The translations under genes were made by a program, and so were the position numbers. A DNA stretch of 64,000 nucleotides from Mycobacterium sp. ITM-2016-00317 (lineage in GTDB: Bacteria; Actinomycetota; Actinomycetes; Mycobacteriales; Mycobacteriaceae): positions 4,960,001-5,024,000 of the forward strand of contig NZ_CP134399.1 of NCBI RefSeq assembly GCF_002968295.1, written 5' to 3'. The notes beneath the pieces were generated by a model, which had not been told where the DNA came from, did not search any database, and was given only the letters and a program-made list of their open reading frames with translations. Positions 27,324 through 36,003 of the stretch are shown here, one piece after another. Within the stretch, counting starts at the first letter, position 1; each line of letters starts with the position of its first letter.

Positions 27324-28630
27324 TGTCCTCCTGCCGAGACCACAGGCGGAGCCTCGTTCGGCGCGGGCACCAGCACAGGCGCCGGCGTGGGCACCGCCGA
27401 CGGCTGCTGTCCGCTCGGCCAGAGCGCGGGCGGTCCGGGGGCCGGGCCGCCGGGCGCAGGCGCCGGATCGGGTTCCCGGTACGGATACCGGGGATCTCCG
27501 GGGTTCCCGGTGATCGCGTCGGGGACCGTCAGGTGAGGCGCTCCGCCCTGGCCGGTGCGGGGGAACGGGACGGGCAGCGCCGGCGTGCCGGGCTGTCCGG
27601 TCTGCGGATCCGAGAGTTGTGAAGGCGGAAGCACATTGGGATCAAGGCCGAGATCGGAGAATGCCGCATCGATGAAGGGTTGCACCAGCTGACCCGGGAG
27701 ATTGGCCAGGTACGCCTTGAAGAACGGCCCCGATCCGACCGTCTCCCCGAGGCCCATCGTGTACTGGTTGAGGTACTTGATCGCCAGCATGACGCGTTCC
27801 TTGCGGTTGTCGACGATCGTCAGCACCCCGTTGAGCTTGTCCAGCGCCGGTCGCATCTGTTCGCGGTTCTCGTCGATGAAGGCCGACAGTTGCTGCGCAA
27901 AGACCGACAGGTTTCGTGAGATCTGCTCCAGCGCGGCGCTCTGCCCGCGAAGTTCGGCCAGCAGCGCGTTGCTGTTGGCGACGAGTCCGGCGATCTCGTC
28001 CGCACGCTCGGACAACACCCCCGTGGCTCTGCTCGCGTTGCTCAGCAGCGTGCGCAGTTGGTCGTCACGCTCACCCAGGGTCTGGGAGAAACGTCCCACC
28101 CCTTCGACGGCCGCCCGCAGATCCGGCGGCGTGTCCTGAAACGTCTCGGCCAGCGTGGCCAGCGCACCGGACACCGAGTCGGTGTCCAACCCGCTGATGG
28201 TGGCCGACAGATCCCCGAGCGCGTCAGGCAGCTGATAGGGAGATCTGGTCCGCGCCAGAGGGATCGGCGCGTCCAGAGCGCCGGAACCACGCGGGGTCAC
28301 CTCCAGGACCTTCGAGCCGAGCAGGCTCTTGGTCCTGATGTGGGCTTCGGTCAGCTCACCGAGGTGGACCTCGTCGTCGACATCGAAATCGACGCGGACC
28401 TGGTTGCCGTCCAGCTCCACCGACGACACCTGCCCGACCCGGAAGCCGGCCACCTGGACCGGGGCTCCGGTGCGCAGGCCGCCTGCCTCGGCGAAGTAGG
28501 CCGAGTAATCGTCGGTCGAGGAACTGAACGGCAGCTTGTCGTACTGCAGGGCCAGTAGCGCCGTGCCTGCCGTGACGGCGATGCCGGCCATACCGATCAG
28601 GAACGGGTTGCGTTCGGCGAAGGGTTTCAT
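27320..28630 (-). CDS. mceC: MCE-family protein MceC
   Basis: A 436-residue protein: anchor (IGMAGIAVTAGTALLAL), MCE domain (YSAYFAEAGGLRTGAPVQV), long helices and a proline-rich tail of about 90 residues typical of MceC/MceD. The ATG at 28630 (MKPFAERNPF) overlaps the mceB stop by ATGA and matches the usual MceC N-terminus, so the 30-codon upstream extension is rejected. Confidence 0.92.
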   Translation of the reverse strand: MKPFAERNPFLIGMAGIAVTAGTALLALQYDKLPFSSSTDDYSAYFAEAGGLRTGAPVQVAGFRVGQVSSVELDGNQVRVDFDVDDEVHLGELTEAHIRTKSLLGSKVLEVTPRGSGALDAPIPLARTRSPYQLPDALGDLSATISGLDTDSVSGALATLAETFQDTPPDLRAAVEGVGRFSQTLGERDDQLRTLLSNASRATGVLSERADEIAGLVANSNALLAELRGQSAALEQISRNLSVFAQQLSAFIDENREQMRPALDKLNGVLTIVDNRKERVMLAIKYLNQYTMGLGETVGSGPFFKAYLANLPGQLVQPFIDAAFSDLGLDPNVLPPSQLSDPQTGQPGTPALPVPFPRTGQGGAPHLTVPDAITGNPGDPRYPYREPDPAPAPGGPAPGPPALWPSGQQPSAVPTPAPVLVPAPNEAPPVVSAGGQ

Positions 28631-29670
28631 CTCGGCGCGCACCGCCCTGTCGTCTGCTCGGCAAGTTTCACGTAGACCGGTTGTCCACCTTTTCCGTTGA
28701 GCTTCAGCGACATCGAGCACAGATACTCGGGGATGAAGTCACCGCGGCTGCCCAGCCGGGAGAGCTTCTTGTAGGCGTCGGGGAGCATGTCGAGCAGTCC
28801 GTCGAAGTACTCGTGATCTGCGAGCACCAGGGAGGTCGTCCGGTCGGATTGCGCGACGGCCTCCTTGAAGGGCTCCCGTGCCTGCATCAGCAGATCGGCG
28901 ACGGTGGCCGACGCCTCGTTGGTGTAGGCGACCGCGTTGGCGACGTCGGCCTTCCGCTCCTCCAGGCCCGCAACCAGTTCCGACAGTGCGTCGACCGATT
29001 TGGCGAACTGCTCGGTCTGCCCACCGAAGGATCCCAGTACCGCGTTGAGATTCCCGATCACCTCGCCGATCAGGGCGTCCCGATCGGCCAGGGTGTTGGT
29101 GACCAGCGCGGCCTGGTTCAGGAAGGACCGGATGGTGACGCCCTCCCCCTGGAAGGCCTGGATCAGGGCCGTCGACAGAGTGTTCACCTGGTCGGGATCG
29201 AGTGCGCGGAACAGCGGCCTGAACCCGCCGAGAAGCGTGTCGAGGTCGAGCGCCGGTTCAGTGCGGTCGACGGGGATCACCTCTGTCGGTTCGAGTTTGC
29301 GTTGCCCGTCCTGTGATCCCTGCAGCAGTGCCATATAGCGATCGCCGATCGGGTTCTCCCAGCGGACCTGGGCTTTGGACCCGTCGGTGAGGTTGACGGA
29401 GGGGTCCGCGGAGAACTCGACCACGGCGTGCGCGCCGGAATCCCCGGAGGCGTTCACCGAGATCTTCTTCACCTGGCCCACCTCGACACCGGCGATCCGG
29501 ACGAAATCGTTGACCTCCAGTCCGCTCACATCGGTGAACTCGGCCCGGTAGATCTGCTCGGTCGAGAAGCGCAGGTTGGCGAAGACGGCCATCAGGCTGA
29601 AGACCGCGACGACACACAGGGCGACGAACACGGTCAGATTGACGACTACACGTCGCAGGCTGGATCTCAC
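28627..29670 (-). CDS. mceB: MCE-family protein MceB
   Basis: A 347-residue protein: anchor (VVNLTVFVALCVVAVFSLMAV), MCE domain (YRAEFTDVSGLEVNDFVRI) and helical region with a conserved Cys-containing end (EYLCSMSLKLNG). The GTG at 29670 has GAGGA 6 nt upstream. That site lies just after the ancestral mceA stop at 29687. Confidence 0.92.
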   Translation of the reverse strand: MRSSLRRVVVNLTVFVALCVVAVFSLMAVFANLRFSTEQIYRAEFTDVSGLEVNDFVRIAGVEVGQVKKISVNASGDSGAHAVVEFSADPSVNLTDGSKAQVRWENPIGDRYMALLQGSQDGQRKLEPTEVIPVDRTEPALDLDTLLGGFRPLFRALDPDQVNTLSTALIQAFQGEGVTIRSFLNQAALVTNTLADRDALIGEVIGNLNAVLGSFGGQTEQFAKSVDALSELVAGLEERKADVANAVAYTNEASATVADLLMQAREPFKEAVAQSDRTTSLVLADHEYFDGLLDMLPDAYKKLSRLGSRGDFIPEYLCSMSLKLNGKGGQPVYVKLAEQTTGRCAPR

Positions 29671-31025
29671 TGCTGTTCCTCGATGCTCATGGCGCCCCGG
29701 GGGCGGGCGGCACACCCGGCCAGAGGGGCGTCCCGTCCGGTCCGTACAGCGCCGCGCCGTACGGTGCGCCGCCGGGATGGGCCAGGCGCCGGTCCGGGTG
29801 CCGGACCTCCGGGGTGACGGATCCTGGGCGGCTCCGGTACGGCCTTGGTGACCGGGTAATAGTTGGCCCAGCCCGGGAATCCGATGCCGGGGTTGGGCCG
29901 GATGTCCAGGCCGGTCCCGAAGCCGGTGTCGGTCACCAGGTATCGCACCGGGAAGTCCTTGCTGACATCGGGCAGGGAACCACAGCCCGGTTTGCCGCCG
30001 GGGCCGCCCTTGGCTGCGACCTTGGGAAGGTGCTGGGGATACCGGTACGGGTCGTCGCCCAGAAGCAGGCCGACGTCCTGCACCACCGACCGGCCGTTGC
30101 CGCCGATGCTGTCGTAGGCGCCGTTGTCGAGCGCGAATTTCGCACCCTGGAGCAGACAGGTGTAGATCGGGTCGTACTTCAGCAGCAGAGTCGTGGTCGG
30201 CTCAAGGATATTGATGCCGTTGATCAGATTGTCCCGGTTGGGGGCGATGAGATCGATTCCGCTGTTCGAGAATCCGATGGAGCTCAGCAAGAGTGCGTCC
30301 AGATCCTGTGCGTGCTCGGTGATGGTCTCGCCGGTGACGGACGCGGCGTCGAGAGTCGCCAGGATGTCCTGTGCCGCCGAACTGTAGGCGTCGCTGACGT
30401 CGCGCAACGACGTCCAGTTCTCCCCGACACGATCCATCCTCGGATTGATCGCCAGCAGAACCTCATTGGCGTCCGTCGTGGCCCGCCCGATGCGCTCGCC
30501 CTGACCGCGGACCCCGTCGGCGACCGCGGTCAGCACCGCGCTGAGCTTCGACACGTCGATCTGATTCAACAGCCCGACCAGATTGTCGAACACCGTGTTC
30601 ACCTCGGTGGGCACGTTGCGTGACTGCAGCACCGCGCCGGCCATGAGCCGTTGCGTGCTGGGCTGATCCGGGTAGATGAGGTCGACGTACTTGGCGCCGA
30701 AGGCAGTGGTGGTGGCGATCTCCGCCTCGACGTTCGCCGGGATGTAGCCGGCCTTGTCCGGGTCGATCTCCAGTTTCAAAGCGACGGTGGGTTTTCCGCC
30801 CGCGATGCCGGCTACCCTGCCCACCTCTACGCCGCGCATCTTCACCTTGGCGCCCGACTCCATGACCAGACCCGAGCGGTCCGAGGTCAGGGTCACCGGC
30901 ACATACCGGCGGAAGGTGCCGGCGAAGGCCGCCGAGCAGACAAGGACCAGACCGATGACCGTCGCGAACAGCGCGGCCGTCCACCACAACGGGTGGATCC
31001 TTCCTCGATGACTACTGTGCGCCAC
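29667..31025 (-). CDS. mceA: MCE-family protein MceA, C-terminal tail frameshifted
   Basis: The anchor, MCE domain (YVPVTLTSDRSGLVMESGAKV) and helical core are intact, up to about residue 415. The open frame then gives an Arg-rich tail (SRRRTVRRGAVRT) and stops inside the mceB start. One frame over, the same DNA encodes the canonical MceA ending YGAALYGPDGTPLWPG with a stop at 29687. Removing one base in the run at 29779-29781 restores it. The change affects only the presumably flexible tail, so function may survive; an assembly error is equally possible. Confidence 0.88.
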   Translation of the reverse strand: MAHSSHRGRIHPLWWTAALFATVIGLVLVCSAAFAGTFRRYVPVTLTSDRSGLVMESGAKVKMRGVEVGRVAGIAGGKPTVALKLEIDPDKAGYIPANVEAEIATTTAFGAKYVDLIYPDQPSTQRLMAGAVLQSRNVPTEVNTVFDNLVGLLNQIDVSKLSAVLTAVADGVRGQGERIGRATTDANEVLLAINPRMDRVGENWTSLRDVSDAYSSAAQDILATLDAASVTGETITEHAQDLDALLLSSIGFSNSGIDLIAPNRDNLINGINILEPTTTLLLKYDPIYTCLLQGAKFALDNGAYDSIGGNGRSVVQDVGLLLGDDPYRYPQHLPKVAAKGGPGGKPGCGSLPDVSKDFPVRYLVTDTGFGTGLDIRPNPGIGFPGWANYYPVTKAVPEPPRIRHPGGPAPGPAPGPSRRRTVRRGAVRTGRDAPLAGCAARPRGAMSIEEQQ

Positions 31026-31029
31026 GGCT

Positions 31030-31884
31030 CTACCCGGCCAGGTGGAAGTTGCCGGACTGGCCGTAGATGGCCAGCGAAAGGAATAGCACGACCAGCACCG
31101 CTGCGATCAGCGAGGTGCGCACCGCACGACCGACCGCCTCGCCGACTCCGGCGGGGCCGCCGGACGCGGTGAACCCGTAGTAGGTGTGCACGAGCATGAT
31201 GACGACCGCCATCACCACGGCTTGGAAGAACGACCAGATGATGTCGGTGCCGTTGAGGAAGGTGGTGAAGTAGTGGTCGTAGACGCCCGAGGACTGTCCG
31301 TAGATCACGATCGTGCCGAACCGTGCCGCCCAGAAGGCCGACAGCACCGCGACGCAGTACAGCGGAATCACCACGATCACGCCCGCCAGGACCCGGCTCG
31401 ACGCCAGGTAGGCCACGGAGCGCACGCCCATCACCTCCAGCGCGTCGATCTCCTCGTTGATCCGCATCGCGCCGAGCTGAGCCGTGGCCCCCGCGCCGAT
31501 GGTGGCGGCCAGACCGATTCCGGCGATCACCGGGCCGATCAGCCGGACGTTGAAGTAGGCGGACGCGAATCCGGTCAGGGCTTCGACTCCGACCTCGGCG
31601 AACTGGTTGTATCCCTGCACTGCGACCAGCGCGCCGGTCGACAGCGTGAGGAAGCCGACGATCACCACCGTGCCGCCGACGACTGCCAACGCACCCACGC
31701 CCAGACTCATCTGGGCTATCAGGCGCAGCAGCTCCTTCTTGTAATGGACGAGAACGTCTTTGGTGGATCCGAGCGTCTGGAAGTAGAACTGCGCCTGAGT
31801 CCCGATCCGGCTCAGGCCGTCCATCCAGCCGGCGAAGGTCCGCTGAAGCCGTGGATTAAGTCTGCTCGGGCTGCCCGCGTTCAC
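31030..31884 (-). CDS. yrbEB: YrbE-type permease subunit B of Mce transporter
   Basis: A 284-residue MlaE-family permease with about five to six membrane segments. The conserved cytosolic coupling loop is ATIGAGATAQLGAMRINEEIDALEVMG and the C-terminus has the GGPAGVGEAVGRAVR motif. With YrbEA and an Mkl-type ATPase encoded elsewhere it powers lipid import. GTG start overlaps the yrbEA stop. Confidence 0.93.
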   Translation of the reverse strand: MNAGSPSRLNPRLQRTFAGWMDGLSRIGTQAQFYFQTLGSTKDVLVHYKKELLRLIAQMSLGVGALAVVGGTVVIVGFLTLSTGALVAVQGYNQFAEVGVEALTGFASAYFNVRLIGPVIAGIGLAATIGAGATAQLGAMRINEEIDALEVMGVRSVAYLASSRVLAGVIVVIPLYCVAVLSAFWAARFGTIVIYGQSSGVYDHYFTTFLNGTDIIWSFFQAVVMAVVIMLVHTYYGFTASGGPAGVGEAVGRAVRTSLIAAVLVVLFLSLAIYGQSGNFHLAG

Positions 31885-32708
31885 AGCGTCGCCTTGATAC
31901 CGACCGCTGACGCGATGATGTTGATCGCGAACAGTGCGACGAACGTGAACACCACGGTCTCGTTGACCGCGTTTCCGACACCCGCGGGTCCTCCGCCGAC
32001 GGAGATGCCCTTGTAGCAGGCGATCAGACCCGCGGCCAGACCGAACAGCGCGGCCTTGATCAGCGAGATGACGACGTCGTCAACGCCGGTGATCACGGTG
32101 AGGCCGCTGACGAAGGCGCCCGGCGTCACGTGCTGGACGAACACCGAGAAGACGAATCCTCCGACCAGTCCCACCAGGATCACCACCGACGACAGCAGGG
32201 TCGCGACGAACGTCGCGGCCAGCACGCGGGGAACCACCAGAGTCTGGATCGGGTCCACACCCATCACCCGTAGCGCGTCGAGTTCGTCGCGGATCGTCCG
32301 TGCGCCGAGATCGGCGCACATCGCCGTGGCACCGGCTCCCGCCACCACCAGCACGGTGACGACGGGACCGATCTGCGTGACGGTCCCGTACGCCGCGCCG
32401 GTTCCGGCGAAGTCGGCGGCACCGAACTCCAGCAACAGGATGTTGAACGTGAAGATCAGCAGCACGGTGAACGGGATCGCCAGCATGAGCGTCGGCACCA
32501 ACGACACCCGTGCGACGAACCAGGATTGTTCGAGAAACTCGCGCCACGCGAACGGTCTACGCGGGATGCACACCAGCGTGTCCAGTGCCATCGCGAAGAA
32601 ATCGCCCAGCGCCCGAACGGGTTTGGCGGCACGCGCCGACGAGACAGCGGTCAGTCCGGCGTCGATGCGTGACCGCGAGGTTGCTTCCGTCTTCTCAGCG
32701 GTGGTCAC
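31881..32708 (-). CDS. yrbEA: YrbE-type permease subunit A of Mce transporter
   Basis: A 275-residue MlaE permease: VVAGAGATAMCADLGARTIRDELDALRVMGVDP is the coupling segment and GGGPAGVGNAVNETVVFTF the terminal motif. First gene of a minus-strand operon of at least twelve genes reaching 21520. The GTG at 32708 follows a weak purine stretch. Transcription probably starts in the 841-bp gap shared with the P450 gene. Confidence 0.93.
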   Translation of the reverse strand: MTTAEKTEATSRSRIDAGLTAVSSARAAKPVRALGDFFAMALDTLVCIPRRPFAWREFLEQSWFVARVSLVPTLMLAIPFTVLLIFTFNILLLEFGAADFAGTGAAYGTVTQIGPVVTVLVVAGAGATAMCADLGARTIRDELDALRVMGVDPIQTLVVPRVLAATFVATLLSSVVILVGLVGGFVFSVFVQHVTPGAFVSGLTVITGVDDVVISLIKAALFGLAAGLIACYKGISVGGGPAGVGNAVNETVVFTFVALFAINIIASAVGIKATL

Positions 32709-32851
32709 GTCAGCTCTGACCCGGCCCTACGGCGGTCACCACGTGAGGCAGCCGGCACGATCCTGGTTGTGAAGAACAGTTCTGCATTCTCTGGATCAAC
32801 CTGGGCCTTTCAATCCTGACCGATCACACGTCGCGGCCTAAGTGGCTTCAA

Positions 32852-32877
32852 TCACATCTGTGATCGGCGATAGCATC
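32852..32877 (-). repeat. 26-bp regulatory element, copy 1 (yrbEA side)
   Basis: Read on the minus strand: GATGCTATCGCC then GATCACA-GA-TGTGA. It matches copy 2 at 23 of 26 positions in the opposite orientation and contains the dyad ATCACA-TC-TGTGAT. It lies 143 bp before yrbEA. Confidence 0.65.
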
Positions 32878-33471
32878 GCACACCCCATTTTTGACCGTCA
32901 AGCAGGGCGACTCGGACGTCACGCCGGGTGTCGAGGTCGGGCAATCGTAGGACCTGCCATATTTGCGGCTTCACCTCGTAATATCGCTCGCCAGCGGCAC
33001 TCCCTCCAGTCTGCTGAGGCCGCGCGGAGAGGTTTGCGGTCGCACCCATCTTGTGAATTTGAGTTCTGCGCAGTCTGGACCCACGTCGGTAGCCGTGCCG
33101 GGGCAGGCCGGCAATCGGCAGTCCCACTCCCCCGGATTTCGTCGGTTAGTAGTGGCTATGGCCCATGCCGAGGGCACACCGGACCCGGACAGCCGTGGGC
33201 CGGAGATCGCCGAGAGACCTGGCCCGATGTTGATCCCCCAGGGCTCGATCCCGGGCCGACACCGAGCCGGGAGCAACGCGCTTCTCAGAACTGCAATTAA
33301 CTGCGGACTGAGCTGACCGTGCCCACCCAGCCGAGCCGATCAATCATCAGCAACCGCCACATCGAAGCTATAATGCCGTTTATCAGCCAATCTATAAAAC
33401 TCGGCAATCTCCTTATCGCGGCGGCTGCGCGATACGTCCGGCCGACCTTGACGGCCGACAAAACTCTATGT

Positions 33472-33497
33472 GATGCTATCGCCAATCACACTTGTGA
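33472..33497 (+). repeat. 26-bp regulatory element, copy 2 (P450 side)
   Basis: Plus strand: GATGCTATCGCC then AATCACA-CT-TGTGA. It ends 52 bp before the P450 start. The paired, outward-facing arrangement suggests one regulator acting on both divergent promoters. Confidence 0.65.
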
Positions 33498-33549
33498 CCG
33501 AGATCATCCGATTCGACGGTGTGGTGCGAACTTCCAAGGAGGACTCAGC

Positions 33550-34773
33550 GTGACGACCAGTGAGCAAACGTCGGAAGTCCAGTCCAGCGCTCCAGAGGCG
33601 GACTCCTCGTCGGCACCGGTATTTCCGTTCACGCGGACCTGCCCCTTCGCGCCCGCGGACGACTACGCCGATGGCGGCTCGATCCGCAAGGTTTCGTTCA
33701 AGAACATCGTCCCGGCCTGGCTGGTCACCGACTACAACGACGTCAAAGCGGTGCTCGGCGATCGCCGCTCCAGTGTCCGGAACATCCCCGACCCATCCCG
33801 GGGCGACGAGGGCGGCGAGCCCCTGCCGGGCTTCTTCGTCGCGATGGATCCGCCGGACCAGACCCGGCTGCGCAAGATGCTCTCCCGCGAGTTCACCCCA
33901 CGACGCATGGAAGCCATGCGGCCCGCGGTGGAGCGGATCACGAACAAGCTGATCGATCAGATGCTCGAGCAGGACGGGCCGGTCGACCTGGTCCAGGCCC
34001 TGGCGCTCCCGTTGCCGTCCTTGGTGATCTGCGAATTGTTGGGAATCCCCTACGACCGGCACGATTGGTTCCAGGAAGAGACAGTGAAGTTCCTGCGTCT
34101 CGACACCACACCGGAAGAGGCGGCCGAGACGGTCGCATCGGTGATGGGGTATCTCGGAGAACTGACCGTCTCCAAGATGGACGATCCCGGCGACGATCTG
34201 ATCAGCTTGCTGCTCAACCACGTTCGCAGCGGCGACCTGACAATCCCCGAGGTGGCCGGCATGGCCGCGTTCCTGCTGATGGCCGGGCATGAGACGACCG
34301 GCAACATGATCTCGCTGAGCACGTATGCCCTGCTGGAGCATCCCGATCAACTCGAACTGCTACGCCAGGACCCATCCCGGGTGCCTGCTGCGGTGGAAGA
34401 GCTGCTGCGCTTCCTCGACATCATCGGAAATCTGCCGCGCTACCTGACCGAGGACATTGAGCTCGCCGGTCAGACCATCCCGGCCGGCGACATCGTCATG
34501 GTGGCCATGGACAAGGCCAACCGCGACCCCAAACAATTCGAGGATCCGGACACGCTGAACATCCTGCGCACGGACGCCAAAGGCCACGTCGCCTTCGGGC
34601 ACGGCATCCACGTGTGCCTCGGCGCCCCGCTCGCCCGCGTGGAATTACAGTCCGTGATCAGCACGCTGTTCAGCCGCATCCCGACACTCAAGGTCGCGGT
34701 CCCCTCCGACGAGATCCAGGTGAAGACCGAAGCCAAGATCTTCGGGCTGAAGTCGCTGCCCGTCACGTGGTAG
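33550..34773 (+). CDS. Cytochrome P450
   Basis: A 407-residue soluble bacterial P450. Oxygen-activating I-helix AGHETTGN (about 245-252), ExxR (EELLRF) and heme loop FGHGIHVCLG with the thiolate Cys355 are intact. It would hydroxylate a hydrophobic substrate. A GTG at 33550 has a perfect AAGGAGG 7 nt upstream; the 77 codons before it are not coding. The neighbouring reductase (34779-35780) starts 5 bp later and is the obvious electron donor. Confidence 0.95.
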   Translation: MTTSEQTSEVQSSAPEADSSSAPVFPFTRTCPFAPADDYADGGSIRKVSFKNIVPAWLVTDYNDVKAVLGDRRSSVRNIPDPSRGDEGGEPLPGFFVAMDPPDQTRLRKMLSREFTPRRMEAMRPAVERITNKLIDQMLEQDGPVDLVQALALPLPSLVICELLGIPYDRHDWFQEETVKFLRLDTTPEEAAETVASVMGYLGELTVSKMDDPGDDLISLLLNHVRSGDLTIPEVAGMAAFLLMAGHETTGNMISLSTYALLEHPDQLELLRQDPSRVPAAVEELLRFLDIIGNLPRYLTEDIELAGQTIPAGDIVMVAMDKANRDPKQFEDPDTLNILRTDAKGHVAFGHGIHVCLGAPLARVELQSVISTLFSRIPTLKVAVPSDEIQVKTEAKIFGLKSLPVTW

Positions 34774-34778
34774 ACCGC

Positions 34779-35780
34779 ATGGCCAGCGTTGACTGCCGGG
34801 AACAGGCAAGCACCGTGCGCCTGGTCATGCGGGAGTACGAGGCCGACGTCATCGTCGTCGACAAGGATGTCATCGCCGACGGCGTCGCCGCCCTGACGCT
34901 GAAAGAGGTCGGGGGCCACCCGCTCCCGGAGTGGACACCCGGTTCACACATCGACCTCATCATGTCCTCCGGCCTGGTACGCCAGTACTCGCTGTGCGGT
35001 GATCCCGCAGATCGGCACACCTGGCGCATCGCAGTGCTCCGCGAGCCCGATGAACGCTCCCGCGGGGGATCGACTTACGTGCACGACATCCTCGAGCAGG
35101 GCGCCGAGATCCGCATTCGGGGTCCTCGCAACCACTTCCAGCTGGCGCCGTCGCCCAACTACCTGTTCATCGCCGGCGGCATCGGCATCACCCCGATCCG
35201 GGCGATGCTGACCGAGGCAGAGGCGGCGGGCGCGAACTGGAAGCTGTTCTACGGGGGCCGCAGCACCGCATCCATGGCCTTCCTCGATGAACTGGCCCCT
35301 TACGGTGACCGGGTCGAATTCTGGGCGCAGGATCAGCGGGGGCTGCTTGATCTGGAGCACATCCTCGGCACCCCGCAAGCGGACACCTTGGTGTATTGCT
35401 GCGGTCCGCAGGGTCTGCTCGCCGCGGTCGAAGACCGCTGCACGGCCTGGCCCGCCGGGGCGCTGCGACTGGAACGCTTCAGCTCCAGCACTGTCGAGAG
35501 CGAATGGGTCAATACCCCCATCGAGGTCGAATTGGCCCAGCAGGGTGTGACGTTGGCCGTGCCCGCGGACCAGTCTGTGCTCGAGGCGATCGAGGCGCAC
35601 GGTGTCGACGTGATGTCCTCGTGCCAGTCCGGCATGTGTGGAACCTGCGAAACACCGGTCATCGACGGCATTCCCGAACACCGCGATGACGTCCTCACCC
35701 ACGAGGAACGCGAACGCAACGACTGCATGATGATCTGCGTGTCCCGCAGCCGTGGGAGCAAGCTGGTTCTCGACATCTGA
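34779..35780 (+). CDS. Phthalate-dioxygenase-reductase-type oxidoreductase (FMN, NAD, 2Fe-2S)
   Basis: A 333-residue reductase in the order FMN domain (RQYSLCG), NAD domain (FIAGGIGITPIRAM, YCCGP) and C-terminal plant-type ferredoxin (Cys282, Cys287, Cys290 in CQSGMCGTC and a fourth Cys in MMICVSRS). This is the domain set fused to P450 in class VII enzymes such as P450RhF; here it is a separate protein directly after the P450. Rv1937 of the mel2 locus is of the same type. A later ATG at 34827 is also possible. Confidence 0.9.
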   Translation: MASVDCREQASTVRLVMREYEADVIVVDKDVIADGVAALTLKEVGGHPLPEWTPGSHIDLIMSSGLVRQYSLCGDPADRHTWRIAVLREPDERSRGGSTYVHDILEQGAEIRIRGPRNHFQLAPSPNYLFIAGGIGITPIRAMLTEAEAAGANWKLFYGGRSTASMAFLDELAPYGDRVEFWAQDQRGLLDLEHILGTPQADTLVYCCGPQGLLAAVEDRCTAWPAGALRLERFSSSTVESEWVNTPIEVELAQQGVTLAVPADQSVLEAIEAHGVDVMSSCQSGMCGTCETPVIDGIPEHRDDVLTHEERERNDCMMICVSRSRGSKLVLDI

Positions 35781-35796
35781 CCCTCATTCATGCCAG

Positions 35797-35836
35797 AACG
35801 CCGGCGGGCCCCGTGGACGGGCTTCGCCGGCGTTTC
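35797..35836 (+). terminator. Terminator after the P450-reductase pair
   Basis: Perfect 10-bp arms AACGCCGGCG (35797-35806) and CGCCGGCGTT (35825-35834) with an inner GC stem in the loop, then TTT. Confidence 0.75.
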
Positions 35837-36003
35837 GCATTCCCCCCTCAATCGCATTCAATAAGAATGCCGACTAACATTTTCGGCCTATATGGCTGTA
35901 TATTGCTATCTAGTAGTCGAGCTTCTCTGAAGTTTGCACTCACGACGGCCGCGGTCGCAGCTACCGAGGAGCGGTCGTGTTCGACCCCGGAAAGGCGCCG
36001 CCA

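Larger units (their letters stand above)
32709..33549. other. 841-bp divergent regulatory gap between yrbEA and the P450 gene
   Basis: Base composition is more AT-rich than in the neighbours, and none of the open frames here has a recognisable product or good ribosome site. It contains the inverted 26-bp elements described separately and the promoters of both directions. A start for the P450 at 33319 is not credible. Confidence 0.6.

Noticed and set aside
32851..32864. CRP site at ATCACATCTGTGAT
   Set aside because: CRP half-sites are TGTGA-N6-TCACA; here the order is reversed with a 2-nt spacer.
33319..33549. N-terminal extension of the P450 to 33319
   Set aside because: The AAGGAGG before the GTG at 33550 and the regulatory element inside the extension show that the gene starts at 33550.
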